Source of the DNA: DASZYT01 sp035545275
GTDB taxonomy: Bacteria; Patescibacteriota; Saccharimonadia; Saccharimonadales; UBA4665
Length of the DNA stretch: 20,914 nt
Assembly (NCBI GenBank): GCA_035545275.1
Contig: DASZYT010000015.1
Location: 1 to 20,914, forward strand
Direction of reading: 5' to 3'
Below the pieces are notes generated by a model, which saw nothing but the letters and a program-made list of their open reading frames with translations, searched no databases and had not been told where the DNA came from. Below, piece after piece: positions 13,243 to 20,004 of this stretch. The position numbers and the translations under genes were made by a program. Numbering within the stretch: position 1 is the stretch's first letter; every line of letters starts with the position of its first letter.

Positions 13243-13386
13243 ATGCATCAAGACCACATAAGAAATTTCTGCATCATTGCTCATATTGAGCAGCACATGA
13301 GACACCCGCAAGCGGGTTTCTCATCGCGCCGGCAAAAAGATGCGACTTTTTGTCGGGCTGCTCTTCCTGGCCGGAGGGCGAGATGA
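13243..13386 (+). CDS. Leaderless upstream ORF of lepA carrying a copy of its N-terminus
   Basis: 47 residues. It begins MHQDHIRNFCIIAHI, the same as LepA residues 1-15 (MNQSHIRNFCIIAHI) except two, and then diverges into an Arg-rich tail ending PGRRAR. The last codon TGA (13384-13386) overlaps the lepA ATG (13383) as ATGA, which favours translational coupling. It is one base out of frame for a simple fusion (offset 140 nt). There is no Shine-Dalgarno sequence; a -10 box lies 8 nt upstream. It may act as a regulatory leader or be a duplication relic. Confidence 0.55.
   Translation: MHQDHIRNFCIIAHIEQHMRHPQAGFSSRRQKDATFCRAALPGRRAR
13255..13289 (+). repeat. 35-bp exact repeat of the lepA 5' coding end (other copy 13395-13429)
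   Basis: Bases 13255-13289 and 13395-13429 are identical over 35 bp. Counting from each ATG (13243, 13383), 43 of 47 positions agree, with all four differences in the first 12 bases. Synonymous positions are identical too, so the duplication is recent, under strong nucleotide constraint, or an assembly artefact. Confidence 0.9.
13288..13363 (+). promoter_or_regulatory. Predicted three-way-junction RNA upstream of lepA
   Basis: P1: GAGCAGC (13288-13294) with GCTGCTC (13357-13363). P2: ATGAGA (13297-13302) with TCTCAT (13319-13324), one mismatch, then ACCCG with CGGGT. P3: CCGGCAAAAAG (13329-13339) with CTTTTTGTCGG (13346-13356), 11 pairs including one G-U. Linkers are 2, 4 and 0 nt. The junction ends 8 nt before the GGAGGG of lepA, and lies wholly inside the upstream ORF. 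No known riboswitch class recognised. Confidence 0.5.
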
Positions 13387-15161
13387 ATCAATCGCACATA
13401 AGAAATTTCTGCATCATTGCTCATATTGACCATGGCAAGTCGACGTTGGCCGACCGGCTGCTGGAGTTGACCGGCACGGTCGAGAAGCGCGCTATGCGCG
13501 AGCAGCTGTTGGACCGCATGGACTTGGAGCGCGAAAAGGGCATCACCATCAAGCTCGCACCAGTGCGGATGAATTACAAAGATTACGAGCTGAACCTTAT
13601 TGACACACCTGGGCACGTGGACTTTAGCTACGAGGTGTCGCGCAGCCTCGAGGCGTGCGAGGGGGCGCTGTTGGTGGTGGACGCCACGCAAGGCATTCAG
13701 GCTCAGACGCTGGCTAACGTGTACCTAGCCATGGCGGCCGACCTTACCATCATCCCCGTGCTTAACAAAATTGATCTGCCGGCGGCGGATGTGGAGCGGG
13801 TGAGCGCCGAAATCATCAACTTGCTGGGCTGTGCTCCGGCAGACATTTTGCACATTTCTGCCAAAACCGGGCAGGGGGTGGAGCAGGTGCTGGAGCGGAT
13901 TGTCTCGGACGTACCGGCGCCGCGCGGCAGTGAGCACGAGGCGACCCGGGCGCTCATTTTCGATAGTTATTACGATGATTACCGCGGCGTGATTTTGTAC
14001 GTGCGCGTGTTTGACGGTGAGATAAAGAAGAACGCTGCCATCAAAATGATAGCCACCGGTGCCGAAGGCTTGGCGCTTGAGGTAGGTGCGCTCAAGCCCG
14101 AGATGAATCCGAGCACCAGCATCCAGGCCGGCGAGATCGGCTACATTGTCACCAACCTCAAAACCACGCGCGACGCCAAAGTGGGCGACACCATTACGCT
14201 CGTAGCCCATGCGGCACACAACCCCTTGCCTGGTTATAAAGACGTGCAGCCGTTTGTGTATGCCGGCTTTTTCCCGGAGAGCAACGAGTTTTACCAAGAG
14301 CTGAAGGATGCCATCGAAAAACTTTCCTTGAGCGATTCGGCTCTGCAGTTTGCACCGGAAAACTCACCGGTGCTGGGCTTTGGCGTACGTATCGGTTTTC
14401 TGGGGCTGCTGCACATGGACATCGTACGTGAGCGGCTCGAGCGCGAGTACGACTTGGAGCTGGTCGTCACCAACCCATCCACCGACTACAAAGTAACGCT
14501 CATAAATGGCGAAGAGCTCGATATCAAATCGGCCAGCGATCTGCCCGACCCGGCGTCCATCCAAGAAATCCGTGAGCCGTGGATAAAAGGTGAAATCGTG
14601 GTGCCGCAGGACTACATCGGCCCGGTCATCCAGCTGATTTCGTCTAAACGAGGCCTGCAAAAAAACGTGAGCTATGTCGACCAGCGGGCACTCATCAGTT
14701 TCGAGGCGCCGCTTGCCAACCTGCTGACCGATTTTTATGACCAGCTCAAAAGCATCACGTCGGGCTACGGCAGTTTCAACTACGAGCTGGACGATTACCG
14801 AGCCGAAGATTTGGTTCGGCTAGACTTTTATGTCGCCGGCGAGAAAGTCGATGCGCTTTCGCTCATGGTGCACCGCTCTGAAGCGCAAAGCCTGGGCCGC
14901 GAAACGGTGCAAAAACTCAAAGACATCATCCCGCGTCAAAACTTCCAGGTGGCACTGCAAGCTGCCATTGGCGGCAAGTTTATCGCCCGTGAGGACATCT
15001 CTGCCTATCGCAAAGACGTAACCACCGGGCTGTATGGCGGTGACGTGTCGCGCAAAAAGAAAGTACTGGCCAAGCAGGCAAAAGGCAAAAAACGCATGAA
15101 ACGCTTCGGAAAGGTAGATATCCCGAGTGAAGCTTTCACTGTCCTCCTCAAGCGCGATTAG
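13383..15161 (+). CDS. lepA: Elongation factor 4 (LepA), ribosomal back-translocating GTPase
   Basis: 592 residues, the normal length. Start ATG 13383 has GGAGGG (13373-13378) 4 nt upstream; the longer frame start at 13350 has none. GTPase motifs: AHIDHGKST (13-21), EKGITIK (51-57), DTPGH (74-78), NKID (128-131). Domains II and III follow, then the LepA-specific C-terminal domain with its basic end (SRKKKVLAKQAKGKKRMKR). Acts on stalled ribosomes in the cytosol or at the membrane. The very unusual leader (upstream ORF plus junction RNA) suggests its expression is regulated in this organism. Confidence 0.98.
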   Translation: MNQSHIRNFCIIAHIDHGKSTLADRLLELTGTVEKRAMREQLLDRMDLEREKGITIKLAPVRMNYKDYELNLIDTPGHVDFSYEVSRSLEACEGALLVVDATQGIQAQTLANVYLAMAADLTIIPVLNKIDLPAADVERVSAEIINLLGCAPADILHISAKTGQGVEQVLERIVSDVPAPRGSEHEATRALIFDSYYDDYRGVILYVRVFDGEIKKNAAIKMIATGAEGLALEVGALKPEMNPSTSIQAGEIGYIVTNLKTTRDAKVGDTITLVAHAAHNPLPGYKDVQPFVYAGFFPESNEFYQELKDAIEKLSLSDSALQFAPENSPVLGFGVRIGFLGLLHMDIVRERLEREYDLELVVTNPSTDYKVTLINGEELDIKSASDLPDPASIQEIREPWIKGEIVVPQDYIGPVIQLISSKRGLQKNVSYVDQRALISFEAPLANLLTDFYDQLKSITSGYGSFNYELDDYRAEDLVRLDFYVAGEKVDALSLMVHRSEAQSLGRETVQKLKDIIPRQNFQVALQAAIGGKFIAREDISAYRKDVTTGLYGGDVSRKKKVLAKQAKGKKRMKRFGKVDIPSEAFTVLLKRD

Positions 15162-15164
15162 TCA

Positions 15165-15173
15165 TGCTAGAAT
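15165..15173 (+). promoter_or_regulatory. Extended -10 (TGC-TAGAAT), leaderless start
   Basis: TG at 15165-15166, then TAGAAT at 15168-15173, 7 nt before the ATG at 15181 and just after the lepA stop. Supports ATG 15181 over the in-frame ATG at 15172, which lies inside the box. Confidence 0.6.
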
Positions 15174-15180
15174 GAGCATC

Positions 15181-15597
15181 ATGAGCTCCCCGGACATTCG
15201 AAAAGCAGCCGCGGTAATCATACATGATCGCAAGTTGTTGGTGTCGCGTAGCCATGGCAAAGATTATTTCGTTGCTCCTGGAGGTAAATTGGATGGCGAT
15301 GAAACATCGTCGCAAGCCTTGGTGCGAGAGCTAAAAGAGGAGCAGGGAATCGATATCGACCCCGCTTCATTAAGCCTCCTCGGCACGTTCTCGGCGATTG
15401 CGAAAGGCCATGAAGCGGAGCAGCAGACCGTGGAGATGGTCGTATATGTCGTGCCGTCTTACCAGGGAGAATTATCACCACATGCAGAGATTGCGGAAAA
15501 TCGTTGGGTGAATTCACAGACGGACGATATCGAGCTTGGCTCGATTTTTAAACACGAAGTGATACCTCGCCTTCACGAAGCTGACCTAATAGACTAG
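15181..15597 (+). CDS. NUDIX hydrolase
   Basis: 138 residues. The Nudix box is complete: G-x5-E-x7-REL-KEE-QG-I, reading GGKLDGDETSSQALVRELKE then EQGI. Nudix enzymes split X-linked nucleoside diphosphates such as 8-oxo-dGTP or related compounds with Mg2+; the substrate cannot be told from sequence. The early part KAAAVIIHDRKLLVSRSHGKDYFVAPGGK is typical of MutT-like members. The start was chosen because a -10 box lies 7 nt upstream and no Shine-Dalgarno sequence is present. With the Ham1-like gene it would serve nucleotide-pool cleaning. Confidence 0.93.
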   Translation: MSSPDIRKAAAVIIHDRKLLVSRSHGKDYFVAPGGKLDGDETSSQALVRELKEEQGIDIDPASLSLLGTFSAIAKGHEAEQQTVEMVVYVVPSYQGELSPHAEIAENRWVNSQTDDIELGSIFKHEVIPRLHEADLID

Positions 15598-15724
15598 TGC
15601 CGTGGTGTTTTGAAACTCTGCAACAACCGCGACTAACACCAGCTTGCATGTTAGATAACTAACGGCGCCTTTCACGGTGGGCCGGTACCATAGTATTGAC
15701 CATACGAAACGAAAGGAGGCACCT

Positions 15725-16879
15725 TTGGAACATCTGACAGAGGATGGCGTAAAGGCCCTGCTCGCCGAAAAGCCCACCGCGCCCGCAGTTACCATATACG
15801 TCCCCACACACCGCTCGGCTACGCCTCCGCACATGACTGAGGACCAAATCCGTTTTAAAAATCTTATACACAAAGCTGTCGACATCATAAAAAACCGTGA
15901 AGATGGCAAAGATGTGCAAAAACAGCTGTGCGACCAGCTGGAAGCATTGCTGGACGACAAAAACTTTTTGGAAGGCCAGACGGAGGGGATGCTCGTGTGT
16001 GCGCGTCCGGGCAAAAGCACGATATTTCACCTGCCTATCGACACCGAGGAGTACGTAGCGGTGGATACCCATTATCACTTAGCTCCGGTGTTTGGTTTGC
16101 TGCACGATGCGCACGAATATTATGTGTTGGTGGTGGCGCAGCACGAGCCGGCATTTTACAAGGGTGATATGTACGGGCTACATCCGACCAAGCTCACGTT
16201 GCCAAAAACGGTCGAAGAAGGCTTGCAGATAGACGAGATGAATCAAAAAAGCGAGCAACAACGGAGCGCGGGGGGCGACACCGGTGGTTTTAACGGGCGG
16301 GGTGGAGCGAAAAACCCGGCTGAAGAAGAGCGCCAACGTTTCTGGCGCATGATCGATCAGCTCATCCTGAACAAGACAGACGCCAAGCTGCCGCTTATCT
16401 TGGCTGGGGTAGAGAGCGAACTGAGCGAATATCGCGAGCAGAGCCATTACCCTCATGTGTTGCAGGACATAATCACGGGGAGTTTTAGGGGCGCCAACCT
16501 CCACGAGCTGTTTGCCCTGGCCCAGCCCGTAATCCGCACAGAAATCGTGCAAAAAGATCACGACCAGATAGTAGAACAGTTTGAGCGACTAAAGGGAGAA
16601 AACGAGACGCGGGTCGGCCGCACCGTTGCTGCAATTTCTGATGGCGCACAGGAGGGGCGGGTAGATACATTGCTGCTGGCCATGCTGCGGATAACTACCG
16701 ATACCATCAAAGACGATACGCGTGCAGTGCCGGTCATAACATTTCCCGAAGTAGAAGAATCTAGCCAGGCACTGCATGACATCGCCAGCACGGTGTGGGC
16801 GGCTGGCGGCCACATTATAAATATTGAGCAAGATGCAATGCCGGACGGTTTAGTGGCGGCAGCTATCTTTCGCTACTGA
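15725..16879 (+). CDS. baeRF-family protein (bacterial archaeo-eukaryotic release factor-like)
   Basis: 384 residues. Start TTG 15725, because AAAGGAGG (15712-15719) sits 5 nt upstream; it is the best Shine-Dalgarno sequence in the window. The N-terminal part has TIYVPTHRSA and the central part LILAGVESELSEYREQSHYPHVL, resembling baeRF proteins, which are distant relatives of the eRF1/Dom34 ribosome-binding proteins. The C-terminus (LLAMLRITTDTI .. IEQDAMPDGLVAAAIFRY) also fits a Pelota/L7Ae-like end. A Gly/Ser/Arg-rich linker occurs in the middle (near residues 180-200). A role on ribosomes is family inference. The 130 nt before it hold no gene; TGGTGTT/AACACCA forms a small inverted repeat. 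Confidence 0.7.
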   Translation: MEHLTEDGVKALLAEKPTAPAVTIYVPTHRSATPPHMTEDQIRFKNLIHKAVDIIKNREDGKDVQKQLCDQLEALLDDKNFLEGQTEGMLVCARPGKSTIFHLPIDTEEYVAVDTHYHLAPVFGLLHDAHEYYVLVVAQHEPAFYKGDMYGLHPTKLTLPKTVEEGLQIDEMNQKSEQQRSAGGDTGGFNGRGGAKNPAEEERQRFWRMIDQLILNKTDAKLPLILAGVESELSEYREQSHYPHVLQDIITGSFRGANLHELFALAQPVIRTEIVQKDHDQIVEQFERLKGENETRVGRTVAAISDGAQEGRVDTLLLAMLRITTDTIKDDTRAVPVITFPEVEESSQALHDIASTVWAAGGHIINIEQDAMPDGLVAAAIFRY

Positions 16880-16906
16880 CCTCTGGTGTGGATACTCATT
16901 TGACGC

Positions 16907-16912
16907 TATAAT
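16907..16912 (+). promoter_or_regulatory. -10 box (TATAAT), leaderless start
   Basis: Perfect TATAAT ending 8 nt before the ATG at 16921. No Shine-Dalgarno sequence and no clear -35 17 bp upstream. Confidence 0.65.
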
Positions 16913-16920
16913 GGTACGTA

Positions 16921-17667
16921 ATGAGTGATTCTGACCTTGCCGCCCACATCGGCCAAAAATTGGCGGCGTACAAGCCGTCTATCGAAACGATTGCCCTCAT
17001 CCGCGAAACCCCAATCTTGCTGCTCGTGGGCGTCTCGGGAGCCGGCAAAGACAGTCTCAAGCACAAGCTGCTCGACACCGGTCGCTACCATCACATTGTG
17101 TCACACACTACCCGCGCGCCTCGCATGAACGGTGAGGTGCTAGAGCAAGACGGACGCGAATACCACTTCATCAGCCTGGCCGAGGCCAGCATCATGCTCG
17201 ACCAATATGCGTTCGTCGAGGCCAAGATGTACAGCGGAAACATCTATGGCACCAGCGTTGCAGAGATCCAGGAAGCCCACGATACCAACAAAATTGCCGT
17301 TACCGACGTGGAGGTACAGGGGGTGGCTGAGTACAAAGGGCTAGCCCCAGACGTCAAAGCAATTTTCGTGCTGCCTCCCAGCTATGATGTCTGGCAGGAC
17401 CGCCTCTTGTCGCGTTACGGCGACACCATTGACGACACCGACTACGCCAAGCGCATGGCCACCGCCCGAGTGGAGCTAGAAAAAGCCCTCACAAGTAACT
17501 ATTTCTTTTACCTTATTAACGACCAGCTCGACGAAGCAGTAGGGGCCGTAGAAGCTTTTATGCGCGATAACACCATCGACCCCGATGCACAGAAGCGTGC
17601 CCGCCAGGTAGCTGAAGAGCTACTGGAGCGACTCAAGCTGCAAATGCCCGCACCTCCCGTGGCGTAG
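16921..17667 (+). CDS. Guanylate-kinase-like P-loop protein
   Basis: 248 residues. P-loop GVSGAGKDS (37-45) followed by the guanylate-kinase pattern: IVSHTTRAPRMNGEVLEQDGREYHFIS, FVEAKMYSGNIYGTS, AVTDVEVQGVAEYK, and a lid-like RYGDTIDD..KRMATARVELE. These match the GMP-binding and phosphate loops of GMP kinase (GMP to GDP). Unusual: an N-terminal extension of about 30 residues, a GKD instead of GK[ST] P-loop end, and a C-terminal tail of about 25. It may be a true Gmk or a paralogue. Leaderless start, own promoter; the hrcA operator follows. Confidence 0.8.
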   Translation: MSDSDLAAHIGQKLAAYKPSIETIALIRETPILLLVGVSGAGKDSLKHKLLDTGRYHHIVSHTTRAPRMNGEVLEQDGREYHFISLAEASIMLDQYAFVEAKMYSGNIYGTSVAEIQEAHDTNKIAVTDVEVQGVAEYKGLAPDVKAIFVLPPSYDVWQDRLLSRYGDTIDDTDYAKRMATARVELEKALTSNYFFYLINDQLDEAVGAVEAFMRDNTIDPDAQKRARQVAEELLERLKLQMPAPPVA

Positions 17668-17670
17668 GTT

Positions 17671-17697
17671 CTGGCACTCTTGATTCCCGAGTGCTAG
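17671..17697 (+). promoter_or_regulatory. CIRCE operator of hrcA
   Basis: CTGGCACTC (17671-17679), 9-bp spacer, GAGTGCTAG (17689-17697). The consensus is TTAGCACTC-N9-GAGTGCTAA, so both core GCACTC/GAGTGC halves are intact. Bound by HrcA; hence autoregulation. Confidence 0.9.
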
Positions 17698-17708
17698 AAG
17701 GTTATAAT
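17680..17708 (+). promoter_or_regulatory. hrcA promoter overlapping CIRCE
   Basis: TTGATT (17680-17685) lies inside the CIRCE spacer, then 17 bp and TATAAT (17703-17708). It ends 7 nt before the hrcA ATG, so the mRNA is leaderless. HrcA bound at CIRCE would block the -35. Confidence 0.85.
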
Positions 17709-17715
17709 TCGCACT

Positions 17716-18423
17716 ATGACAGAGAGGCAAAAGCAGATACTTTCTGCCGTTATCGAACAGTACGCCGAGGTGGCGAGCCCCGTGGGCAGTAGCCTCCTGG
17801 CTAAAGTGTTCAACGTGTCTTCGGCTACCATCCGGGCCGAGATGGCAGAGCTGGAGCGGCTAGGCTATATTCAGCAGCCGCACACCTCTGCCGGCCGCGT
17901 ACCCACCGACAAAGGCTACCGGCTGTATGTCAACAATCTTAGCGAAAGCAAAGTTGAAACTTCTGTGGAGCGCCGTGCCGAGCGGGCACTTGCTGCCCGC
18001 GTGCAGGCAGGTGCTGCCCCCGAGCGACTTATTCGCAACGCGGTCGATACGCTCGTAGAGCTCACGCACAACTTAGGCCTCGCCACCATTGGCAACCAGC
18101 TATACATGAGCGGCCTGTCCAACCTCTTTGGGCAGCCCGAGTTTATGCATCCCGGCCAAGTACAGCAAGTTGCCGGACTGCTTGACAACCTCGAGCCGTG
18201 GCTTCGCGAAGCCGCGCCCAACGAACCGCTCAGTGTCTACATTGGCCAGGAAAACCCTATCGGCAGGGCAGCTGGCTGCAGCCTTATCATCAGCCGCTTC
18301 CGCAGTCCGTTTTCCGACCGCAGCTATGTGGGTGTGCTGGGCCCGACACGCCAGAGCTACCGCGATGTCATGAATCTGGTGCAACGCGCCGGCCAAGAAC
18401 TCGAAGAGGTTCTGTATGACTGA
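17716..18423 (+). CDS. hrcA: Heat-inducible transcription repressor HrcA (short form)
   Basis: 235 residues, about 100 shorter than typical HrcA (near 340). The N-terminal winged helix is canonical: ERQKQILSAVIEQYAEVASPVGSS, VSSATIRAEMAELERLGYIQQPHTSAGRVPTDKGYRLYV. The C-terminus VGVLGPTRQSYRDVMNLVQ fits the family end, so the missing part is internal (the dimerisation/insert region) rather than a cut tail. Represses the heat-shock operon through CIRCE; unfolded protein load relieves it via chaperones in other bacteria. It is followed by an unknown gene overlapping by 8 nt. Confidence 0.95.
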   Translation: MTERQKQILSAVIEQYAEVASPVGSSLLAKVFNVSSATIRAEMAELERLGYIQQPHTSAGRVPTDKGYRLYVNNLSESKVETSVERRAERALAARVQAGAAPERLIRNAVDTLVELTHNLGLATIGNQLYMSGLSNLFGQPEFMHPGQVQQVAGLLDNLEPWLREAAPNEPLSVYIGQENPIGRAAGCSLIISRFRSPFSDRSYVGVLGPTRQSYRDVMNLVQRAGQELEEVLYD

Positions 18424-18793
18424 CACGCTTGAGCCTGAAACCCTACGACTCATAGCTGCCATACCGACGCCAGGTGATCGGAATGAGATTCGGGTACCAG
18501 GTGAATGCCCCCTAGCTTTTGACGCCAGCGGAACCCGAGAATCTTGCTTTGAAACAGCAGCACTAAGCCGTGGTGTGGCACAAGCTCTGCGGGACGGTCG
18601 AACAGGGGTAGACCTACAAACGGCAAATCAACTTGCTGCCGAGGCGATATTCCGCGACCCAATCAGAATGAGCCAATATGCCAGGTGTCTTCTCAATAGA
18701 GCATCCGGGCAATGCCTTGTCTACGATGCCGGAGAGCAGAGAGATAGGACCGAACAGGAAATTTTAGACCACTGGAGGTCTTCTAATGGATAA
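18416..18793 (+). CDS. Unknown protein between hrcA and grpE
   Basis: 125 residues, not recognised. Acidic to neutral, starts MTDTLEPETLRLIAAIPTPG, has four cysteines (positions about 31, 44, 90, 99) and no membrane segment. It overlaps hrcA by 8 nt (start 18416 before the hrcA TGA at 18421-18423) and grpE by 8 nt (stop at 18791-18793, grpE ATG at 18786), so it is translationally coupled on both sides and certainly part of the heat-shock operon. Its codon use seems less G/C-rich in third positions than hrcA and grpE, but I did not count. Function unknown; a chaperone or regulator partner is only a guess from position. Confidence 0.75.
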   Translation: MTDTLEPETLRLIAAIPTPGDRNEIRVPGECPLAFDASGTRESCFETAALSRGVAQALRDGRTGVDLQTANQLAAEAIFRDPIRMSQYARCLLNRASGQCLVYDAGEQRDRTEQEILDHWRSSNG

Positions 18794-19262
18794 GCCAAAA
18801 GAACCGGCTGATGATAAAAAAGTCACCGAACTGCAGCAGCAGATTGGTGAGCTAACTGAAGCACTGCAGCGCGAGCGGGCCGACGCTACCAACATGCGCC
18901 GACGCCACGAGGAGCAAATTGCCAGCCTGCGTACTGCCGTCAAAGCCAACGTGATACGTGACCTGCTGCCGGTCATCGACAACTTTGAGCGGGCTCTCAA
19001 GCATGTGCCGAAAGATATCGAGGGCAATGACTACATCAAGGGCGTCAACGCCATTGTTGCCCAGTTTGAAAAAACCCTGGCTGACATGGGTGTCGAAAAA
19101 ATCAAGACTGGTGGCGAGCCGTTCGACCCGCGTTTCCACGAAGCTGTCAGCATGGAAGAAGGTGACGGCACGCAGGAAATCGTCAGCGAAGAGCTTCAAG
19201 CGGGCTACAAAATCGGTGATGACGTTATCCGCCACGCCATGGTGAGGGTAAAACTAGCGTAG
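18786..19262 (+). CDS. grpE: Nucleotide exchange factor GrpE
   Basis: 158 residues. Co-chaperone that swaps ADP for ATP on DnaK. N-terminal acidic/basic coiled coil (about 1-55), then AVKANVIRDLLPVIDNFERALKHV, and the C-terminal beta domain with IKTGGEPFDPRFHEAVSMEE and VSEELQAGYKIGDDVIRHAMVRVKLA. The start ATG 18786 has GGAGG (18774-18780) upstream, and lies inside the end of the preceding gene. Belongs to the CIRCE-controlled unit that begins at hrcA. Confidence 0.97.
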   Translation: MDKPKEPADDKKVTELQQQIGELTEALQRERADATNMRRRHEEQIASLRTAVKANVIRDLLPVIDNFERALKHVPKDIEGNDYIKGVNAIVAQFEKTLADMGVEKIKTGGEPFDPRFHEAVSMEEGDGTQEIVSEELQAGYKIGDDVIRHAMVRVKLA

Positions 19263-19277
19263 CGGGATATACACATC

Positions 19278-19562
19278 ATGAGTAACGACCTGAAGTTTTG
19301 GGTTTCGCGAATAGTACTTAGCATATTTGTAGCGCTTGACGTTGCATTACTTGGCCGAATACCCATGGTTGCAGCCGAGCCAAATCGACCACACTTGCGC
19401 CTTACTATCGTTTTGTTTTTGATAAGCTTGCTGCTAAGCATGTCGGTAGCAATGTACTACTATTACGCAAAGTCTCGGCGCTGGGAAAGCTCACATAAAA
19501 GCCAGGACCAGATTGCCCTCGAATCCCTCGCCAAGATAGGCCGGCAGCAGAATAGGAGGTAA
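19278..19562 (+). CDS. Small two-helix membrane protein
   Basis: 94 residues, not recognised. Two hydrophobic stretches: about 8-32 (WVSRIVLSIFVALDVALLGRI) and 42-65 (RLTIVLFLISLLLSMSVAMY). The C-terminus is basic/polar (KSRRWESSHKSQDQIAL). It begins 15 nt after grpE and ends 2 nt before the next gene. Ribosome binding site is weak. A membrane link for stress response is only inference. Confidence 0.65.
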   Translation: MSNDLKFWVSRIVLSIFVALDVALLGRIPMVAAEPNRPHLRLTIVLFLISLLLSMSVAMYYYYAKSRRWESSHKSQDQIALESLAKIGRQQNRR

Positions 19563-19564
19563 CC

Positions 19565-19858
19565 ATGCCCTCGAGCGTAGAGCATTGCTTGCCGTGTGCT
19601 TTTGACCCAGAAGTACCGGCAGCTGTAGAAGAATGTGCGATCGAAGATAACCTGGTCGTTGCGCACGTCGGAGCGCTAGCAAGCCCTGACACCCCCCATG
19701 GTGCCATGCCACACGCGGGCATAGCTGCTGTTCGAGCGATGGCAGCCAAGGAATGTGCTTTGTCTATCTACGAAGGCAGATGCCCACTCTTTACCTATGC
19801 GCTTAATAGGGAGAGTGGAAGGGCCATCATCGTCCGAAAGCTCACAAGCGCTTCCTAG
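19565..19858 (+). CDS. Small unknown protein before dnaK
   Basis: 97 residues, not recognised. Starts MPSSVEHCLPCAFDPE with a C-x2-C pair that could bind metal or form a disulfide; further cysteines lie near the middle and end. Two short hydrophobic patches, not membrane helices. AGGAGG lies 5 nt before the ATG at 19565, the best Shine-Dalgarno sequence of the operon, so it is probably translated well. Probably the last gene of the hrcA unit before the separate dnaK promoter. Confidence 0.7.
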   Translation: MPSSVEHCLPCAFDPEVPAAVEECAIEDNLVVAHVGALASPDTPHGAMPHAGIAAVRAMAAKECALSIYEGRCPLFTYALNRESGRAIIVRKLTSAS

Positions 19859-19930
19859 TACTCTTGAGGATCATGCCAAAACGGCCTTTTGCATTATTTG
19901 GTACGCCAATCAACACCAGTTGATACAAAG
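19859..19930 (+). other. Gap between the hrcA unit and the dnaK promoter
   Basis: No ORF. ATGC-AAAA (19873-19881, one bulge) can pair with TTTTGCAT (19887-19894), and ATCAAC (19909-19914) with GTTGAT (19919-19924). Neither is a classic terminator, so read-through to dnaK remains possible. Confidence 0.4.
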
Positions 19931-19957
19931 CTAGCACTCTTGACATGAGACTGCCAA
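19931..19957 (+). promoter_or_regulatory. CIRCE operator 1 of dnaK
   Basis: CTAGCACTC (19931-19939), 9 bp, then GACTGCCAA (19949-19957). The left half agrees well with the consensus; the right half has two changes from GAGTGCTAA. The spacer contains the -35. Confidence 0.75.
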
Positions 19958-19968
19958 TTTTCTATGCT
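19940..19968 (+). promoter_or_regulatory. dnaK promoter
   Basis: TTGACA (19940-19945) inside CIRCE 1, 17-bp spacer, TATGCT (19963-19968). The expected start is near 19975, immediately before CIRCE 2. Confidence 0.8.
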
Positions 19969-19977
19969 AAACTAGTA

Positions 19978-20004
19978 TTAGCACTCTACGTAATACAGCG
20001 CTAA
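19978..20004 (+). promoter_or_regulatory. CIRCE operator 2 of dnaK
   Basis: TTAGCACTC (19978-19986), 9 bp, CAGCGCTAA (19996-20004). The left half is a perfect consensus; the right half differs at two of nine. It covers the predicted start of transcription, so two HrcA dimers could bind the promoter from both sides. Confidence 0.8.

Noticed and set aside
13350..13382. Longer LepA start (TTG 13350)
   Set aside because: ATG 13383 has GGAGGG at the right distance and matches the usual LepA N-terminus; 13350 lies in hairpin P3.
13243..13430. lepA frameshift or pseudogene
   Set aside because: The second copy gives a full-length intact LepA; the first copy is out of frame with its own promoter and stop. 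Misassembly remains possible and is listed in the finding.
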